The notes under the pieces were generated by a model. The model was not told the DNA's origin. It saw only the letters and a program-made list of their open reading frames with translations, and did not search any database. Positions 26,400-40,590 of a stretch of 64,000 nt of DNA are shown here, piece after piece. Position 1 is the stretch's first letter. Each line of letters opens with the position of its first letter. The stretch is from Sisyra terminalis (Eukaryota; Arthropoda; Insecta; Neuroptera; Sisyridae), in contig OY292275.1 in assembly GCA_958496175.1 (NCBI GenBank), positions 39,199,701 to 39,263,700 of the forward strand, given 5' to 3'. The position numbers were made by a program, and so were the translations under genes.

Positions 26400-29300
26400 T
26401 TATTAAACCCACTTTTCACATTAATGTTTTGAATTGATATCACTTAGGTTTTTGAAAAGTTTATTCTTCACAATTATTAATGATTCTATTATAATATTGT
26501 AATTGTAATTAAAAAAACATAGGTAGTCATAAGATAATGAGGTAGTGGTCATAAAAATCATGGGGCTCAATATTTTTCTGGGACACTTTTAATTATACTT
26601 AATCCATAAAGATATAAAGAGAGTAAAGGCTTAAGGACTTAGGGCCCCTATAGGTGTAAAATATCAGAGATAAACAGTGAGCTATATTAAGATTATTCCG
26701 CAGTTCTACGTTTTAGATTAGATTAAGTAGACGTTAGCATGGCACCAAGTTGAATTTCGGATGTTTCTATGTGTGGGTATACTGATAAATTTAGAACGTA
26801 CAAAAATTTCATAACAATACATAGAAACCTAACAGCGTGGTTGGTACTAAGTAACTAAAGGTTTATACTTTGATTCAAAGTTTTATCTAATTTTAATTTT
26901 TGGATTTGATTTTATCTCATTTTTTTCTAGGGAAAAATATAAAACATTGGTAAATCACTGAGTTGTAGAGTAGAGTGACGCGTTTCATACGTCCAATTAA
27001 TTTGGCTGTGTTTAAAACGAAAATAGTAAAGAAAATGGGGACCCGATTACATTTAATATATTTTTGACTGTTTTATGACAAAGTTCATTCTAGTTTATAT
27101 CCCAGTGTGATAAATAGATACAAAACATCGAATGTCTCATTTTTTACCAAAGTAATAAGTTCCTTAAATTTATTCAATGACAAAGTAAAAGACTGAATAA
27201 TCGACTTTATTTTAGTGAATTTTTTATTTAATTAATTATTGTCTTTATTATTTTATTTGTTTTTATTCTTGTTTTGTGTCATTACCTAATAAAAAAAATA
27301 TTTTTGCTCAAAATAGGTCTACAGAAATTGGAGGAAAACACATCATTATATTCATACATATTAAAAAAATTTAATGATTACCATTTTATTCTTAGCCTTT
27401 GGTTTATAATAATCTATGGTTTTTCATAATCACCTTTTTTTCTTAATAATATAAAAAAATATAAAACTAAAAGTTCAAAATATAAAGGCAATCTTTGAAA
27501 GAAGGTATTATGTATAAGTTACCAATGCCTTAAAAATTATAATACCAAAAATATTCAAATCATGAATCTCTATTTCCTCTAACTTTACTACCAGAAGCAC
27601 TATCCGCTGCAAAACTGTATTAGGGATATTTCCTTATTACCTAAGCTTAAAGTTAGTTAATTTGCAAACCCTAGTTGTTCAATTGCTGTATATTTATTAA
27701 ATTTAGAGGCGTGTATATTAAATACTATTATATTATTAATAATCTTAAATATAAGTATATAACGAAAATGATTTTTTTTGAGGTGTATTTACCCAAAACT
27801 ACTGAACTTATTGATACGAGATTGTGGCCAATTGAAAAGGAAACTTTCTTAGATAGTTCAAGGCTACTTATTTTTTGGGTTCTATAAACATTGGGCCCTA
27901 TTTTTTTTTTAATTTTTCTTCATAGCCACGTTTTTGAAGATTTATGTATCTACGCCAACAATCAATTGTTATCATTGTAAAGGTTCATAACGTAGTAGTA
28001 ACTTCTTCGTTCTGTATTCAAAAGCTTTAGGTTCAAAATCCAAAAAGTTGTTCAAAACGAAAATAAATGTTAAAGAAAATATGCAAAGCTTATAGTAAAA
28101 ATGTATATAAAATATGTTGCCAGCATATTAATCAATTATTTAAACACAGTCATAAGTATTACAATAAGTTTTATATAATAAAAATGTGAATATGTTTCGT
28201 GGTTCTACTTATTTTTTTTTGGCAAAATTTGAAGTGTATATAGCGTATTTCATTATATATATATATTTATAGTACAGTAATATTAATTAATAGCTGAAAT
28301 TCAAGCATTGATACTGCAAACAAGTAGACTTTGAAAGAAAAGAACCATCAATATTTATGTAAATGATTTCACTCATTGGCCAATCGTTTTAATATAATAT
28401 TTAAAACTTTTTTTTAATTTAATTAATTTATATATTTATGTGTGATGGATTATGATTGCTTCATTGTTAGAATTAGCCACAAGAGATAAAAAATCGAACT
28501 TACGTTCAAAAAAACGGGTGGGTGTTTGCTAGTATAATAATACATAGGTGATATTATTATAGTATAAAATAATGTTATTTAGTTATGAGGTGAGAGGTCA
28601 AAAGAACCTTAAAATGATTCGTGTAAATATACATATTGGGAATCAACTTAAATACCAAACTTAACTGATATATTTTTGTTCCTAAATAAGTAAGAAGTTG
28701 TAAAATAATGATTTTTGATTCATGCACTTGATTCTTCTTCTTGATCATGTAAATATGGAAAAAGAAGTTAAAAGAGGTGAAGACTATAAATTTGACAAGG
28801 TTCCGAAATTCAGAAATATTCAGGGTCGTAATAACCTTGACGTTTTTATCATTAGTAGCAGCCGAAGTTTTAATGAGGAATATTTTGAAAACAATATCAT
28901 TATTACAATTATTTATAATTTATTTAATTTTTGATTTTTTGCACATTTAAATATAATAAATTTACAATTTATACTAATTGATTTATTTATCTTACGCTGT
29001 ATCAGTAATACTATATTTTTATAAATTTAGAACAGAACAAATAGACTAAACTATTGAAAATAAAAATATGAAATTAACAATAAGCAGCATTAGTTACTGG
29101 AACTTTTTATTTCCAGAATAGAACTTAAACAATTGTTAAAGACCTTTACATTATAGAATGTCTATAAATAAACTTTAGAAAATCGTAAAATTTGGAGAAC
29201 ATAGTTTTTTATTAAAGACTAAGACTTTGATGAAAATATTTCTCTCTATGAGCGATAAATAGGCCATACGTATGTTTGACTATATTGGTAAATTTAAGAT

Positions 29301-30592
29301 TAATTTTTTGATAAATCATCTAATTGTTCAGGATACATCCTATTTTTTGTTACTATTTTGGTTTTATTCTATGTGTAAATTTGTAGGGAAGAATACCTTA
29401 AACATGAACTCATAATCTCTTATATTTATAGAGATATTTAAATTATTAAGGGTAGTATGTACTAAATACATATCTATAGGCATAGGAGGATTAAACATGA
29501 GTCGTCTATACTACATCTCTATAATTTTAATACAAACACTAAACACACTAGCTACGGCCAATATTGATCGATATATACTGGTTCTATGATATTAGTTGTG
29601 TTTTACGAGAAATTGGAGGCATTTTCTCTAATGATTTTTTTATACTTATAGAAAAAAACAACTAATCTTTTTAATGGTAGGAATAAGTATTATTTACATA
29701 TAAATTTTTGTTAAATAAATTAAAACATGCATCAGTAACAGTTATAAATCTCATACACTGTAGGTAAATTATACCACTAGGTACAAAACCAACACTCAAA
29801 AATGTTTTTTTCTTGTTATTTATAGTTCAAATGCATTTTAATTTTACTTACTACCATGAAATAAATACATGATTTTCATAGTTATTAATTCTCACTGGTT
29901 CATATTATAAATATTTCTCTCTACTTCTAATAACTACACGAATAAGACAATTATTATGAAAATTGTAAAAATATCATTATAATGAATATTTATAAAATGA
30001 TGAAAACTAAAAAAAATATAGCTGTCTGTGATATCACGAAACTTAACGATAGATTTATTGTTGAAAGCAATCGTTTTTAAACAATAAAATCAGGAAGATT
30101 ATTTGTTTTCATATTAAAACTACTGTTTTAAAAAGATAATTTTTAATTGCAAAAATTGAATCGTAGTTTAAATTCCTTTCTACGACTCTCTTATATTAGA
30201 TATAAGTTAATTAGTGAAAAATATATGTAATTTTCCAATTTAATTTATTTGAGCTAAATTCTTTTGTGTTTGCTTATTTTATCAGTGTGAAAATTCGTAA
30301 ATGACAAATATATTTGTTAATTAATGTATTGATAACCGAAGTCATATTTTTTCTTCAATGAGAAGTGAAATTAGGCAGAGCAAAATCTAATACTTTACCT
30401 ATGCACAATTGAGTTTCCATTTGAAACAGTCAAAAAACCACGTAGGTACTGCAAAGATTTCAGTAAGATATTAATTTTAATAATTAACAATAATCATTAG
30501 TGTGTTAATTAACAATAGCCATAGACATTGTAATAGTTGAAAATTAATTTTGATTGTTTTTTAATTACAAATGTGTTTTTCGTTGCTTTTCA
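26400..30592. other. Gene-free region upstream of CAT-A
   Basis: No convincing coding exon was found. An apparent splice acceptor (GCTTTTCAG ending at 30593) precedes the CAT-A start codon by 17 bp, so an untranslated first exon of CAT-A probably lies somewhere in this stretch; I cannot place it. Confidence 0.45.
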
Positions 30593-30610
30593 GAGCAATT
30601 GATCGACAGT

Positions 30611-33600
30611 ATGACGTCCAATTTTTGGCAAGCACTCACTCGACGAAAAACAGCTACGACATCGGAAGGAGGAGAAAAATTAAATCGGGTGTTAAATCTT
30701 TTTGATTTGACTGCTTTAGGGGTTGGTAGCACTCTTGGTCTTGGAATTTACGTATTGGCAGGAACGGTAGCAAGAACTGTAGCTGGTCCTGGAGTCTGTT
30801 TATCGTTCGTCATTGCTGCTGTTGCATCGGCATTTGCTGGTAAGGAAACTTTTAAATGATCAATTTTTATACTGTAATATTAGTATCCCTACAAACTTGT
30901 ATATACATATATACGTGTTGTTTATTAACTTTCAAGGGTGCAAAAGCATTCAATGCATTTCCTGTTAAATGCATTAAAAATATGCCATTACTTATATTGG
31001 TTGCAATATAGAATTCACTCTCACTACAATTATAACAATAACGAACGAAGGAAACACCTTGAAAAATCGAATTACACTCTTTGAAAAACCTCACCTTGGT
31101 AATTAATGTATTTATTGGATTTTTAATGAGTCTTATTTTAATATAATTGTCCCAATATTGGTTCAATAATTCATTGACTTGTCAAAGTTTTAATTTACGA
31201 TTTTCATTAATATATTTACTAAAAAAATAAACTATTAAATGATAGAGAAAGTTAAGTACTTACATCCATTATTGCAACCATTTCTTTCTTTAGATTTATT
31301 TAAATATAGTAAATTTATATTTCTACCTTCAGCTAGATAATTAATGACTTTGAAATTCTATTAATCATAACTTAAAAAATAACAGTTTCCAATAATTCGT
31401 CAAATTTATTACTGCTTTAATTGAATTTATTTGTTAACAAGAATATATTTCTTGCAAAGTACTTTTATTTGAACTTATATTTATATACTACATATATCTA
31501 ACCGAATATATAAACTATTAGATATTACTTTTTATAATTTGTAAGTTTCTTAAATTTTGTTGTCAATTTTAACAATGGCATACAACGATACTTTTCTTAA
31601 AATACTAAACTATTGCTTTGTTGGACTTAACATTTTCGTGAACTATCTATATTTTTAATTATGAATAAGTGATGGAATCCTATTTTAAGAGTTCCATGCT
31701 ATTGTTAAAAATTCCAGTAATTATAAATGTTTCCATTATGATTCAATTTGAAAAAAAATGTCTTACATGCACGTCGGTTTGAAACACTTATCTATGCAAA
31801 TTTTAAAATGATGCGTAATGGGATATTTTTTTATAATGACAAACCGTTTTGTTATGTAATTAACTATGCAATACAGTCCATATTATTAGTAATGTTATTA
31901 GAATAATGAAGCATAAAATTACTTAATGGGGAAGAGGTAAAAATAAGTTCATTAATTATTACGCCATGGCCAGTGGGTTCAAGTAGCACAATTTATTGAA
32001 ATCAATATTTATTTTATGGTTAACCAAACCTAAAGTCTTTGAACCTTAGTATCAATAATTATAAATCAACCATAATTTTTACGAAATATCAATATTAACA
32101 ATGATATAATGGTACAAATAGGTACCAACTAATAAATAAAGCAAGTACTAAACGAGTTATTAAAATTATTGAAGTTTGCATTTAAAAATAATTATACGGA
32201 ATGTTCAAAAAGAAGGGTTTTGAAAAATATAGTGTAAAAAATTACGGAAATTAGATGTGAATTAACTCTAGCTGTTCAAAATAAGAGTCTTTTTTTCTGA
32301 TAACTTTCAGTAGGATCTAAAGTAAATAAGAACACATTTATTGTTATCATTTATCATTTCACTATGCTCGGTAACAGCTACACATCTTGATTGGGTGTTT
32401 CATCAATTATCCAAGAAAAGCTGTAATGAAGTTCTTTCTTTTGCATTATTTTCACAGCCAGACATCTTGACGCATGTAGGCCAACATTATAATTTTTTGA
32501 TTATATCTATTTTTTTATTTTAACACCATATTCATTCACTTTAACTATTTTACGCTATATGTTATCGAGAGTGTTTGACGAATGTTTCATGATATTTGAA
32601 CCCCTGATGAAATATCCTTAGACCAAATAGCTCCAAAAAAAATATCTCCGGACAAAATATCCTGAAGATAAAAAAACCAAACAAAATATACCGACTACGG
32701 AATATTTGGTAAGACTATGATTCTTCCGGATTTTCATAGACCTCGACGAAGTAAAACAAAAGGAAAGAATATAATTTATTGATATTCACTTAGTTTACGA
32801 GATATCTATACTTAATATTGAAAAATGAAAATTTGGTTTTAAACTTTTTTAAACGAATTTTTTAATGTAACGAATTGTTTACAACTGCGGTTTCAAATTT
32901 ATTATTCAACCTATTTTTTCTGGGTTAAAATAACTATACACAAGAAGTCCAGGGGCGAAACCTGCTAAAAGTTCCTTTAATCAATATCAATTCTGGCAAG
33001 GTTGCATTTTCTTCTTAGCTTTTAATTTAATTCAGAGGGCTATTAAACTTTTGTAAATAGTGTCGATAAGTACAAATATTTTTTGAATAAATATCGATTC
33101 TCCAAAAACTCGTTCACTTTTACGATTTCTAACTTTATGTATAATATTTTTGACAATTTTTTCTCATTTTGAATTAAAAACTTGTTGCTGTAAAGTAAAT
33201 TTCATAGAAAATTTTATGTTGGTATTAAATACTTGTCAGATAAATAAGTATTTTTTGCGTTTATCTTTTTAAAATGTAAAGATTAAAAATTGTTTAAGTG
33301 GTTTCAATTAACCTTATCATTCAATCCAATTCAATTCGTTATATTATCTTTCATCCAAATTTTGAAAGTAATGTTTTCTATGCTTTTGGGCTTTTGTGCA
33401 ATTGTTAAGTAGATAATATTATATATTGAAAAATTGGAAGGATTCAAGAAATATTATAAACTGTAATCATTTGGATGATTAATGAAAAAAAAATTTAACG
33501 TTTTTGGATTAAAAAATTGTATTAAGAAACGTTTACCTCTTTAGAATAAAATTACTGAATAAAACTCATTTCCGCCTTTATTTCATCTTGAGAAAATAAA

Positions 33601-36600
33601 ACAAATTATCAATTTCTACTCTTATTATACTGAATAACTTTTAAAAAACTTTAATCTGTGAAACTATAGTAATCGTTTACAAAGTGTTAATTTTATCAAC
33701 AGTTTCTAACAAAACCATTAATAAATAGGAGTCTAAATTGTAAATGCAACTGCATGTATAAATCAATTAATTATTATAGATATCTTTAAGAATTCTTGTC
33801 AATAAGATTATAAATCTCAACTTGATAAATTCTCTGTGAGCAAAAAATGCACACACCTATTATTTAATCTAATAAAATTGCTAACTTCTTGTCTTGTGTA
33901 GATAATATTCAAGTATAGAAAAAGAATTGTCTTTTCAACTATGTGTGATTTATTATAATAAAAAAAATCTATAAAATACATTTCATAGGTATTTGAACAC
34001 AGTATGAGAAATTTAATATTAGATTTTTTATAATTTTTATTCATGTTTTTATTTTGAAATTCCTTATATTCATGGCGAAATTTGAATTTAGGTTCCGACC
34101 AAAGGTTAGATGTCCATTGTTCAACTCACATATTAGCTTCAAAAATATTCCTAAACAATAAAATAATGACGAAAGTACAAAAAACCCGTGATCTAGAGAA
34201 ATTGCTATTTAGATCAGAGGTTCCCAACTTAAGGTACACGTACCCTTGGGGGTATACAATAGATTATTTAAGGGTACAGAAAAATATATTTACAACGACC
34301 AAAAAGTATTATGTTATATACCACAAATAAAATAGTGAAACTTATACTTGTTAATATTTAAACCCTTGAACTACAAACCAATTTGAAAATAAATACTTTC
34401 AGGAAGCCATATTGACAATGACGGAAAAAGAGAATTTTATCAAAATTTCCACCGAATCGGCTTTGAAAAATAACTATCGCAATAAATTGCGGATTGAATC
34501 CGAATTTAAATAAACTTTAACCAAATACCACCTTACATTTTGGGAACCACAAAAGCAGAAATAATAAAGATTTATTAGGAGAAATTATGGTGCAGGAAAA
34601 TTCAGTATTCAATATTTTTGCTATTAAGTTAATAAAGCTTAGTGTTTAAAAGGCCCCTGTAATTATAGAAACTATTTTTGAGTTTGTATAAACTCTATTA
34701 AATGAAGAGAAACAGATAATAGTATTATGAAATACTTTTCTTAAAATTTTTAAATACTTTTTACAAATGTATATTTTTTTTTTAGGATTTTGCTATGCTG
34801 AATTTGCTTCAAGAGTTCCTAAAGCCGGATCAGCATACGTTTATAGTTATGTATGTGTTGGTGAATTTGTTGCTTTTGTAATTGGATGGAATTTAATTTT
34901 AGAATATGTAATAGGTAAGGTCTTAATCAATTATTTGAAAGTTTATATAATAAAGAAAACAAATTTTAGGAACGGCTAGCGTAGCTAGAGGTCTTAGCGG
35001 CTACATTGACGCCATGACAAATTACACCATTCAAAACACATTGGAAGAATATTTTCCAATGAATGTTCCTTCTTTATCCCCTTATCCCGATTTTTTATCG
35101 TTTGGCTTCGTCTTATTGTTAGCATGTAAGTATTTTCAACTTATTTTTTAAGTCTCATTCCAATACTTTATTAACCGCAATGTTTCTAGTTATGCTGGCA
35201 ATTGGAGCCAAAGAATCATCCACGTTAAACAATGTTTTCACCGTTTTAAATATTGTGACAATTTGCATTGTTATTGTCGCTGGTTCATTTAAAGGTATTT
35301 TCTTCAAACAGAACTTCAGATTAACAATATATTTATAACTATTTTCGTAGCTGATCCTAAAAACTGGAAAGTTCCTGTACAGGACGTTCCACCTGGTTTC
35401 GGAACAGGAGGATTTTTACCCTTTGGATTCGCAGGTGTAATGGCAGGGGCTGCAAAATGTTTTTATGGTTTCGTAGGTTTTGATTGTATTGCGACAACTG
35501 GAGAAGAAGCAAAAAATCCAAAGAAGAATATTCCTATCGCAATTATATTGTCATTGATCATAATCTTTTTTGCTTATTTTGGAGTGTCTGTGGTTATAAC
35601 TCTAATGGTGCCTTATTATAATCAGGTATGATTTTTTTAAATGTTAGTTAGTATATTGACGTATAGTATATGCCGGAGGAATAACTATAGTGATTACTGG
35701 ACGAAAAACAATAAGTAAAGAACAGTGTCTAAGATTTTTTTTAATTATTATTTACCGTCCCTTTATAACTATCAAGGTCTTTAACGACGTAAGGGTTAAT
35801 AAAATCTGTAAGTCTAGTTTTGGAGAGGCCACCATGAGCTCTCAACCACCAATAGGCCTAAGAAAATTGTTCTCGGTTATTTAAAAACCAATATATACGT
35901 ATTCATTGTTCATATTTCACGAAAATCTAGTATGTTTTTTAAGTGATAGTTATTAATCATAATTTCCTCAATTAAAATTAAATTATAATGTTTTCATTTA
36001 GGATAAAGATGCTCCTCTTCAATATGCATTCAAAGATGTCGGAATGAATACTATTATGTGGATAGTTACAGGAGGTGCTACGTTTGCGCTTTGTGCTAGT
36101 CTTTTAGGGGCCATGTTTCCGTTGCCCCGAATTTTATATGCCATGGCAAATGACGGTGTTATTTTCCGATTTTTAGGAAATGTTAATCCAAAAACCAAAA
36201 CTCCTCTTTATGCTACAACAATATCCGGATTATTAGCCGGTTTGTCCTCAACACTCATATGATTATGATAATAGTTTTAACCCAAATTTTTACTGTAGGG
36301 ATTATGGCGTTATTGTTCGATATCGACCAACTAATTAATATGATGTCAATAGGAACATTGTTGGCATACACAATTGTTGGAATTTGTGTTTTAGTTTTAA
36401 GGTGAGACTTTATAATTTTGTACAATGATATTTTTAAAGACATTTCATTCGTATTATGTTTATAATTTTAGATATAAAAATGAAGAAGATGAGCCACCAA
36501 TAGAATTGAAGCAACCTATATATGATACCAAATATCTCGTTGTTAAGCAATTGTTTAATCTTAACATGATTAAAGTGCCGACACCTATTTCGACTAAAAT

Positions 36601-37084
36601 TGTCCAATGGGGAGTAGTTATCTATAGTGTACTCTGCTTCCCGTTTGGAGGATTAATAATTCTAGGTCAAGATGATATGACTAACCCAGCTTATTTGGTA
36701 CCCATAGTGATTCTTGGATTTTCCTTAATCTTAATCATAGTTATGATTGGTGTACAACCAACATCATCAAAAGAATTAGCTTTTAAAGTTCCCTTTGTAC
36801 CCTTACTACCATGCTTGAGTATTTTTTGCAATGTTTATTTAATGCTGGAGTTGGATGTGGAAACCTGGATTCGATTTGTCGTTTGGCTGGCCATTGGTTT
36901 GTTTTCTTAAAATATTTTTAAATAAAATGTAAAGTATGACTATTTTGCAATTTTGTTTTTAGGACTTGCCACATATTTTGGATATGGAATAAGAAATAGT
37001 TCTGAAAAAGCATACAGATTGGAAAATAGCAAAGAAGATATAATTTTAAGCTCTACGAATATAACTGCGACAAAAGATTCGTAG
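30611..37084 (+). CDS. Cationic amino-acid transporter CAT-A (SLC7A1-4 type, 593 aa)
   Basis: Nine exons: 30611-30839, 34786-34914, 34970-35125, 35190-35294, 35351-35625, 36002-36239, 36299-36401, 36472-36896 and 36963-37084; 1,782 nt, all phases close. The product is a polytopic permease (about 14 membrane segments) of the CAT subfamily, taking up arginine, lysine and ornithine at the plasma membrane in characterised members. Hallmarks: [15 protein letters not shown] in segment 1, [24 protein letters not shown]-x9[11 protein letters not shown] with the Glu reported essential in mammalian CAT1, the cytoplasmic [14 protein letters not shown] loop, and a [11 protein letters not shown] segment. 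Asn-Tyr-Thr in the loop after segment 3 is a potential N-glycosylation site. Length is normal for the family. Intron 1 is 3.9 kb and holds several transposons. Of the three paralogs here this one keeps the family motifs best. Confidence 0.93.
32600..32712. repeat. Degenerate ACAAAATATCC repeats (CAT-A intron 1)
   Basis: Imperfect repeats of a motif near CCGGACAAAATATCC occur four or five times here. Similar degenerate copies appear near 45100, 45295-45350, 45835-45855, 46300-46350 and 46610-46680, some inverted. Probably a fragment of a dispersed, internally repetitive element. Confidence 0.4.
32985..33045. mobile_element. MITE family A, copy 3 (fragment)
   Basis: Only one arm is recognisable: TTCTGGCAAGGTTGCATTTT followed by TTTAATTTAATTC, matching the arm of copies 1 and 5. 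It lies in CAT-A intron 1. Confidence 0.5.
34215..34550. mobile_element. hAT-like nonautonomous element in CAT-A intron 1
   Basis: The left end CAGAGGTTCCCAACTT followed by GGTACACGTACCCTTGGG is typical of hAT-type MITEs. The right end carries the inverse, TTTTGGGAACCAC. No transposase is encoded. The right terminal bases are altered and I could not confirm an 8-bp duplication. Confidence 0.6.
35735..35857 (-). mobile_element. tRNA-derived SINE, copy 6 (internally deleted)
   Basis: Inserted in CAT-A intron 5, antisense to the gene. Both ends of the SINE are present but about 50 bp around the B box are missing. Short target duplication CTAAGA at 35729-35734 and 35858-35863. Confidence 0.75.
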
Positions 37085-37975
37085 GATGTATATATATTAT
37101 TTATTTATTACCAACAAAAAATTACCTCTGAAATTTCCAACTACAACAAAAACAAAAATTAATTTCCACTTTTATAAATCATTTCAATTTATTGTTTCAC
37201 GTAAAAAGCATTTTATGACTTCACAAATCTTACATTTTTTTAAACTATTTAAAATTTCGTCTTATCAATGTAAAATTGAGGATGAACTCCGTCGCGAAAA
37301 AGTGTATTTTTTAGCCTTTTGACTTTTATATATCACTTTTATTAGAGAGAGAGCGAGTAAAAAAAGAGTTTTGAGTTAAAATATGCTTTATTCTGTATTG
37401 TAACTTTGAAAAGAAAAGCACAATGATTGTTTTTAACGTATGAGAATCATAATATTAATAAGTATTAAAAAAGTTAAGAAGCGACAATTCTCTTAATAAT
37501 ATAAAAAAATAAACTTAATTAGGTACAATTTTGGCCATTTAAAATATGGCTAAGTGTTACCAAGTATGGCCAAGGATAATTAAATTTAGTTAATATTTAT
37601 TTGAATCTACATTATTTTATTCTTCTACCTTAAAAGTATAAGTTGACAAATTCTTTATCGTGCAGATCAATTTCTACTTCTACTTGTACTACTATCTTAT
37701 CGTTAAAACTATTTTACTTAATTTCGTTATTTAAAAATTGCAAAACTTTGGAATTAAGTAATAAAGAATAAGGTAAGCAATAGTAATCGCTACATGCAAT
37801 TAAATATATACTTAAATGAGATTATAGATTGTAATTAAGTTGTAAACTTTACTAGAAGTAGATTAAATTACATTTTTGAAATTCAAATGTGCCAAATTAT
37901 AAAATGCACAATTTAAACATGAATTATTTTTAAGGATTGAAAAGCACTTTAATATTTATTTTAATGATAAATAAA

Positions 37976-38345
37976 AATATTTAAAAAATATTTTATAAAC
38001 CTCACTTCTTTTGATAAAATGCACTAAAAAAGTAAAAGATAAATTTATGATCAAAATCTTCGTACAGATTGCATCGTCGATATTAAGGCGATATGAACCA
38101 ATTAATAAGATTTGTAAGTTATTTAGTTGTGTATCAAAGCGAAGGGTGCAATTTAGTTTACAATTTGGTAATATGGACCCCTCGTTTTGATGTACAAGTA
38201 TATAGCATACGATTCTCATTAATTGGTTAATATCGTCTTAATATCGATGGTGCAATCAGTACGAAGATACAAATCATAAATTTATTTTTTACCTTCTTAA
38301 CTGCATTTTATCAATAGAAGCGAGGTTTTTAAATCTTTTTGCTTT
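37976..38345. repeat. Long imperfect palindrome (foldback, arms about 170 bp)
   Basis: The segment 37995-38104 is the inverse of 38217-38332 at roughly 80% identity by eye. The match continues inward: ATCAAAGCGAAGGG near 38135 pairs with CCCTCGTTTTGAT near 38182. The whole block can fold into one hairpin centred near 38163. Most likely a foldback MITE; a hairpin-RNA source is an alternative. It lies about 0.9 kb past the CAT-A stop codon. Confidence 0.7.
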
Positions 38346-39612
38346 CTCCTTTTTAATATTTCAATTTATTTTTAATATCAATTTTGTCAACCATTGTCTC
38401 AAATTTGAACTAACTAAATGTTATCATTTATTTAAACTGTCATTTCGATTGTTATTAATTTGACTCACTTTTACACATACGTCTGTGAAAGTAGGCAACC
38501 CAATTTTTTTCGAAGTGAAATATTTAATTAAAGCAGAAATAATTTTTGGTTATTGATTAATAATTTTACATTGGATTGACGCGTTGACAACGAAAGTAAG
38601 CAGGTGTGTCAAAATTCAGCACGACAGTGCCGGGAAGTAGGTGAAAAATAAGATCATAAGATTCGTACTTTACAAACTAACGACAAAGTGAGCTAATAGA
38701 AACGAAAAAAAATAGGCGTATTTATTTTAAATAACTAAAAGAAATAATTGCATTTACTATAAACACTTTTGAGAATAAAGTTAGAATGTATTATTAGTTT
38801 TATCTGCTCAAGTTAGTTGTAATTGTTTAACTCAAAATTCTTTTTGTTCAAAAATTGTAAAACTTCGACATTATTTTTAACTGCAATTTAATTACTAACA
38901 AAATTTATTGGTTTTAATTTACAAATAAAAGCATAATATGCTTCTTAAAATACTGTGATATGTTGTATTAGTATTTGAAATAAAAGAAAAATAAAATAAA
39001 TAAATTCGTGTAAATAATCCTATGATTTAATAGTCTTTAAATTTTTATCACTTTGTTTTGTTATTTTATCAACACTGATATTGAGTAAACCTAAATTTAT
39101 TGAAATCTTTATCTTGTCTTTTACTTAATTTGTGTTAAGTACATTTTTTGTGTCGAAGAAGGAAAAAACAAGAGGTTGCATTGGTGAAAACATTTTACCA
39201 TACCAATTTTCATGTATGAAGCGTTATTGAGTTATTACGGTGAGTATACTATTATGGTTATATACCTATATTGTTATCTGTTAGATTATCTGTAATACTA
39301 TGCAATTTCAACAATAGTATCGTAAAATGTCGCACTCATAGGATTAGACATACAATTGTCTAATTCAAAAGTTATCGAATTTTTTTATAGTGTAACATCA
39401 TCAGTGTTAAGATGTTATTTAACAACGACTGCTCTTGAGGATTTTTTTTCTTCTTGGAATCATAAAAGTTATTGCAAAAATACGAAAAGTAATATCTTAC
39501 GTACAAAAGTATGTTTTTTTTAAAAAAAAAAAGAAAGTAAGTAAATACTTTATGAATTAAACATTTCTAAAGACTCATTTTTTACTTACCTAGTAAATTA
39601 TCTATCATCTGC

Positions 39613-40153
39613 AATCGATTAAAGTAACTTAGTTACTTTAAAGTATCTTAGGTACTGTATCTTAGTTTCTTTATTTTTTTCCAAAAAGTAACTAGTATCT
39701 TAGATACTTTTTAAAAAGAAGCTTACACCTTGTAACTTGAAAAGTATTTTAGATACCGAGATACCAAGAAATTAGGTGCCGAATTTTATTTTGTTTTGTT
39801 CTATAAGATACAATTTATATCTGTCATATGAACCACCTATCGTTTTGAAGGAGCTTGTGTTTACAAAAAACTAGACAAAAACATATTTTCCTTTTTCCTA
39901 ATTTAATAAAATAAGAAGTACATAATCTGATTATCAAAGGACTTTACCTAATATGTAACGAAATTTAGTAAATATATTATATACAAAGAAACTAAAAAAG
40001 GAACTTTATAAGTATCTTAAAAGTAGTTTAAGATAAGTATTCAAGTTCCTTTTTTTAAGAGTATCTAGATACCTAAAGTAACTTCAGAATTTTTTTCATT
40101 AAGTAACTTATCTAGTATCTAGATACTTTCCCAACGTATCTTTGATAGCTCTG
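39613..40153. mobile_element. hAT-like repeat rich in GTATCTAGATAC and AAGTAACTT motifs
   Basis: The right terminus in minus orientation reads CAGAGCTATCAAAGATACG, a plausible hAT-type end, followed by GGGAAAGTATCTAGATAC. The left portion carries inverse and direct variants of the same motifs (AAGTAACTTAGTTACTTT, GTATCTTAGGTACTG). The left terminus is diverged and the 8-bp duplication could not be found. Noncoding. Confidence 0.55.
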
Positions 40154-40590
40154 CTTTGGTTGCACAAAATGTGATCAGAATTGCTCAGTTGTGAGAACTG
40201 TACTAAAATGTGTTTTTCTAAAAATTTGTTTGAGAAACACTGATAAATGAAGCTACTCACTAACGAACATGATATATGTAATACTTTTCAATGTAAAATT
40301 TTTATACTTTTTGTTGTATTGAAGTTATGTTTTTAAAATTAATATGTAAGTTATATTGATGTACATAATCTATTTTATTTATGACATTCCTGCCAATTAA
40401 AGACGTGTAGGTTGTACTTACTTATCATTTTGCTTACGCATAAGTAATAAAATTTTAAAATTATAAATTAGATGGCTTTAGTTCAAATACTATAGCTAGC
40501 ATGTAGCCTTCATTGGCGTACTATCTAATCTAAGAAGTTATTTTTTATATCTTACTGAAAAATATAGTGAAATATATTCATCTACTAAAA

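Larger units (their letters stand above)
37085..40590. other. Intergenic region CAT-A to CAT-B
   Basis: No gene was found. It contains a long foldback at 37976-38345 and a hAT-like repeat at 39613-40153. The stretch 38570-38660 is locally less AT-rich and might include the CAT-B promoter or a 5' untranslated exon, but nothing decides this. Confidence 0.5.

Noticed and set aside
28722..28934. 70-codon open frame
   Set aside because: No motif or splice partners; consistent with chance in AT-rich DNA.
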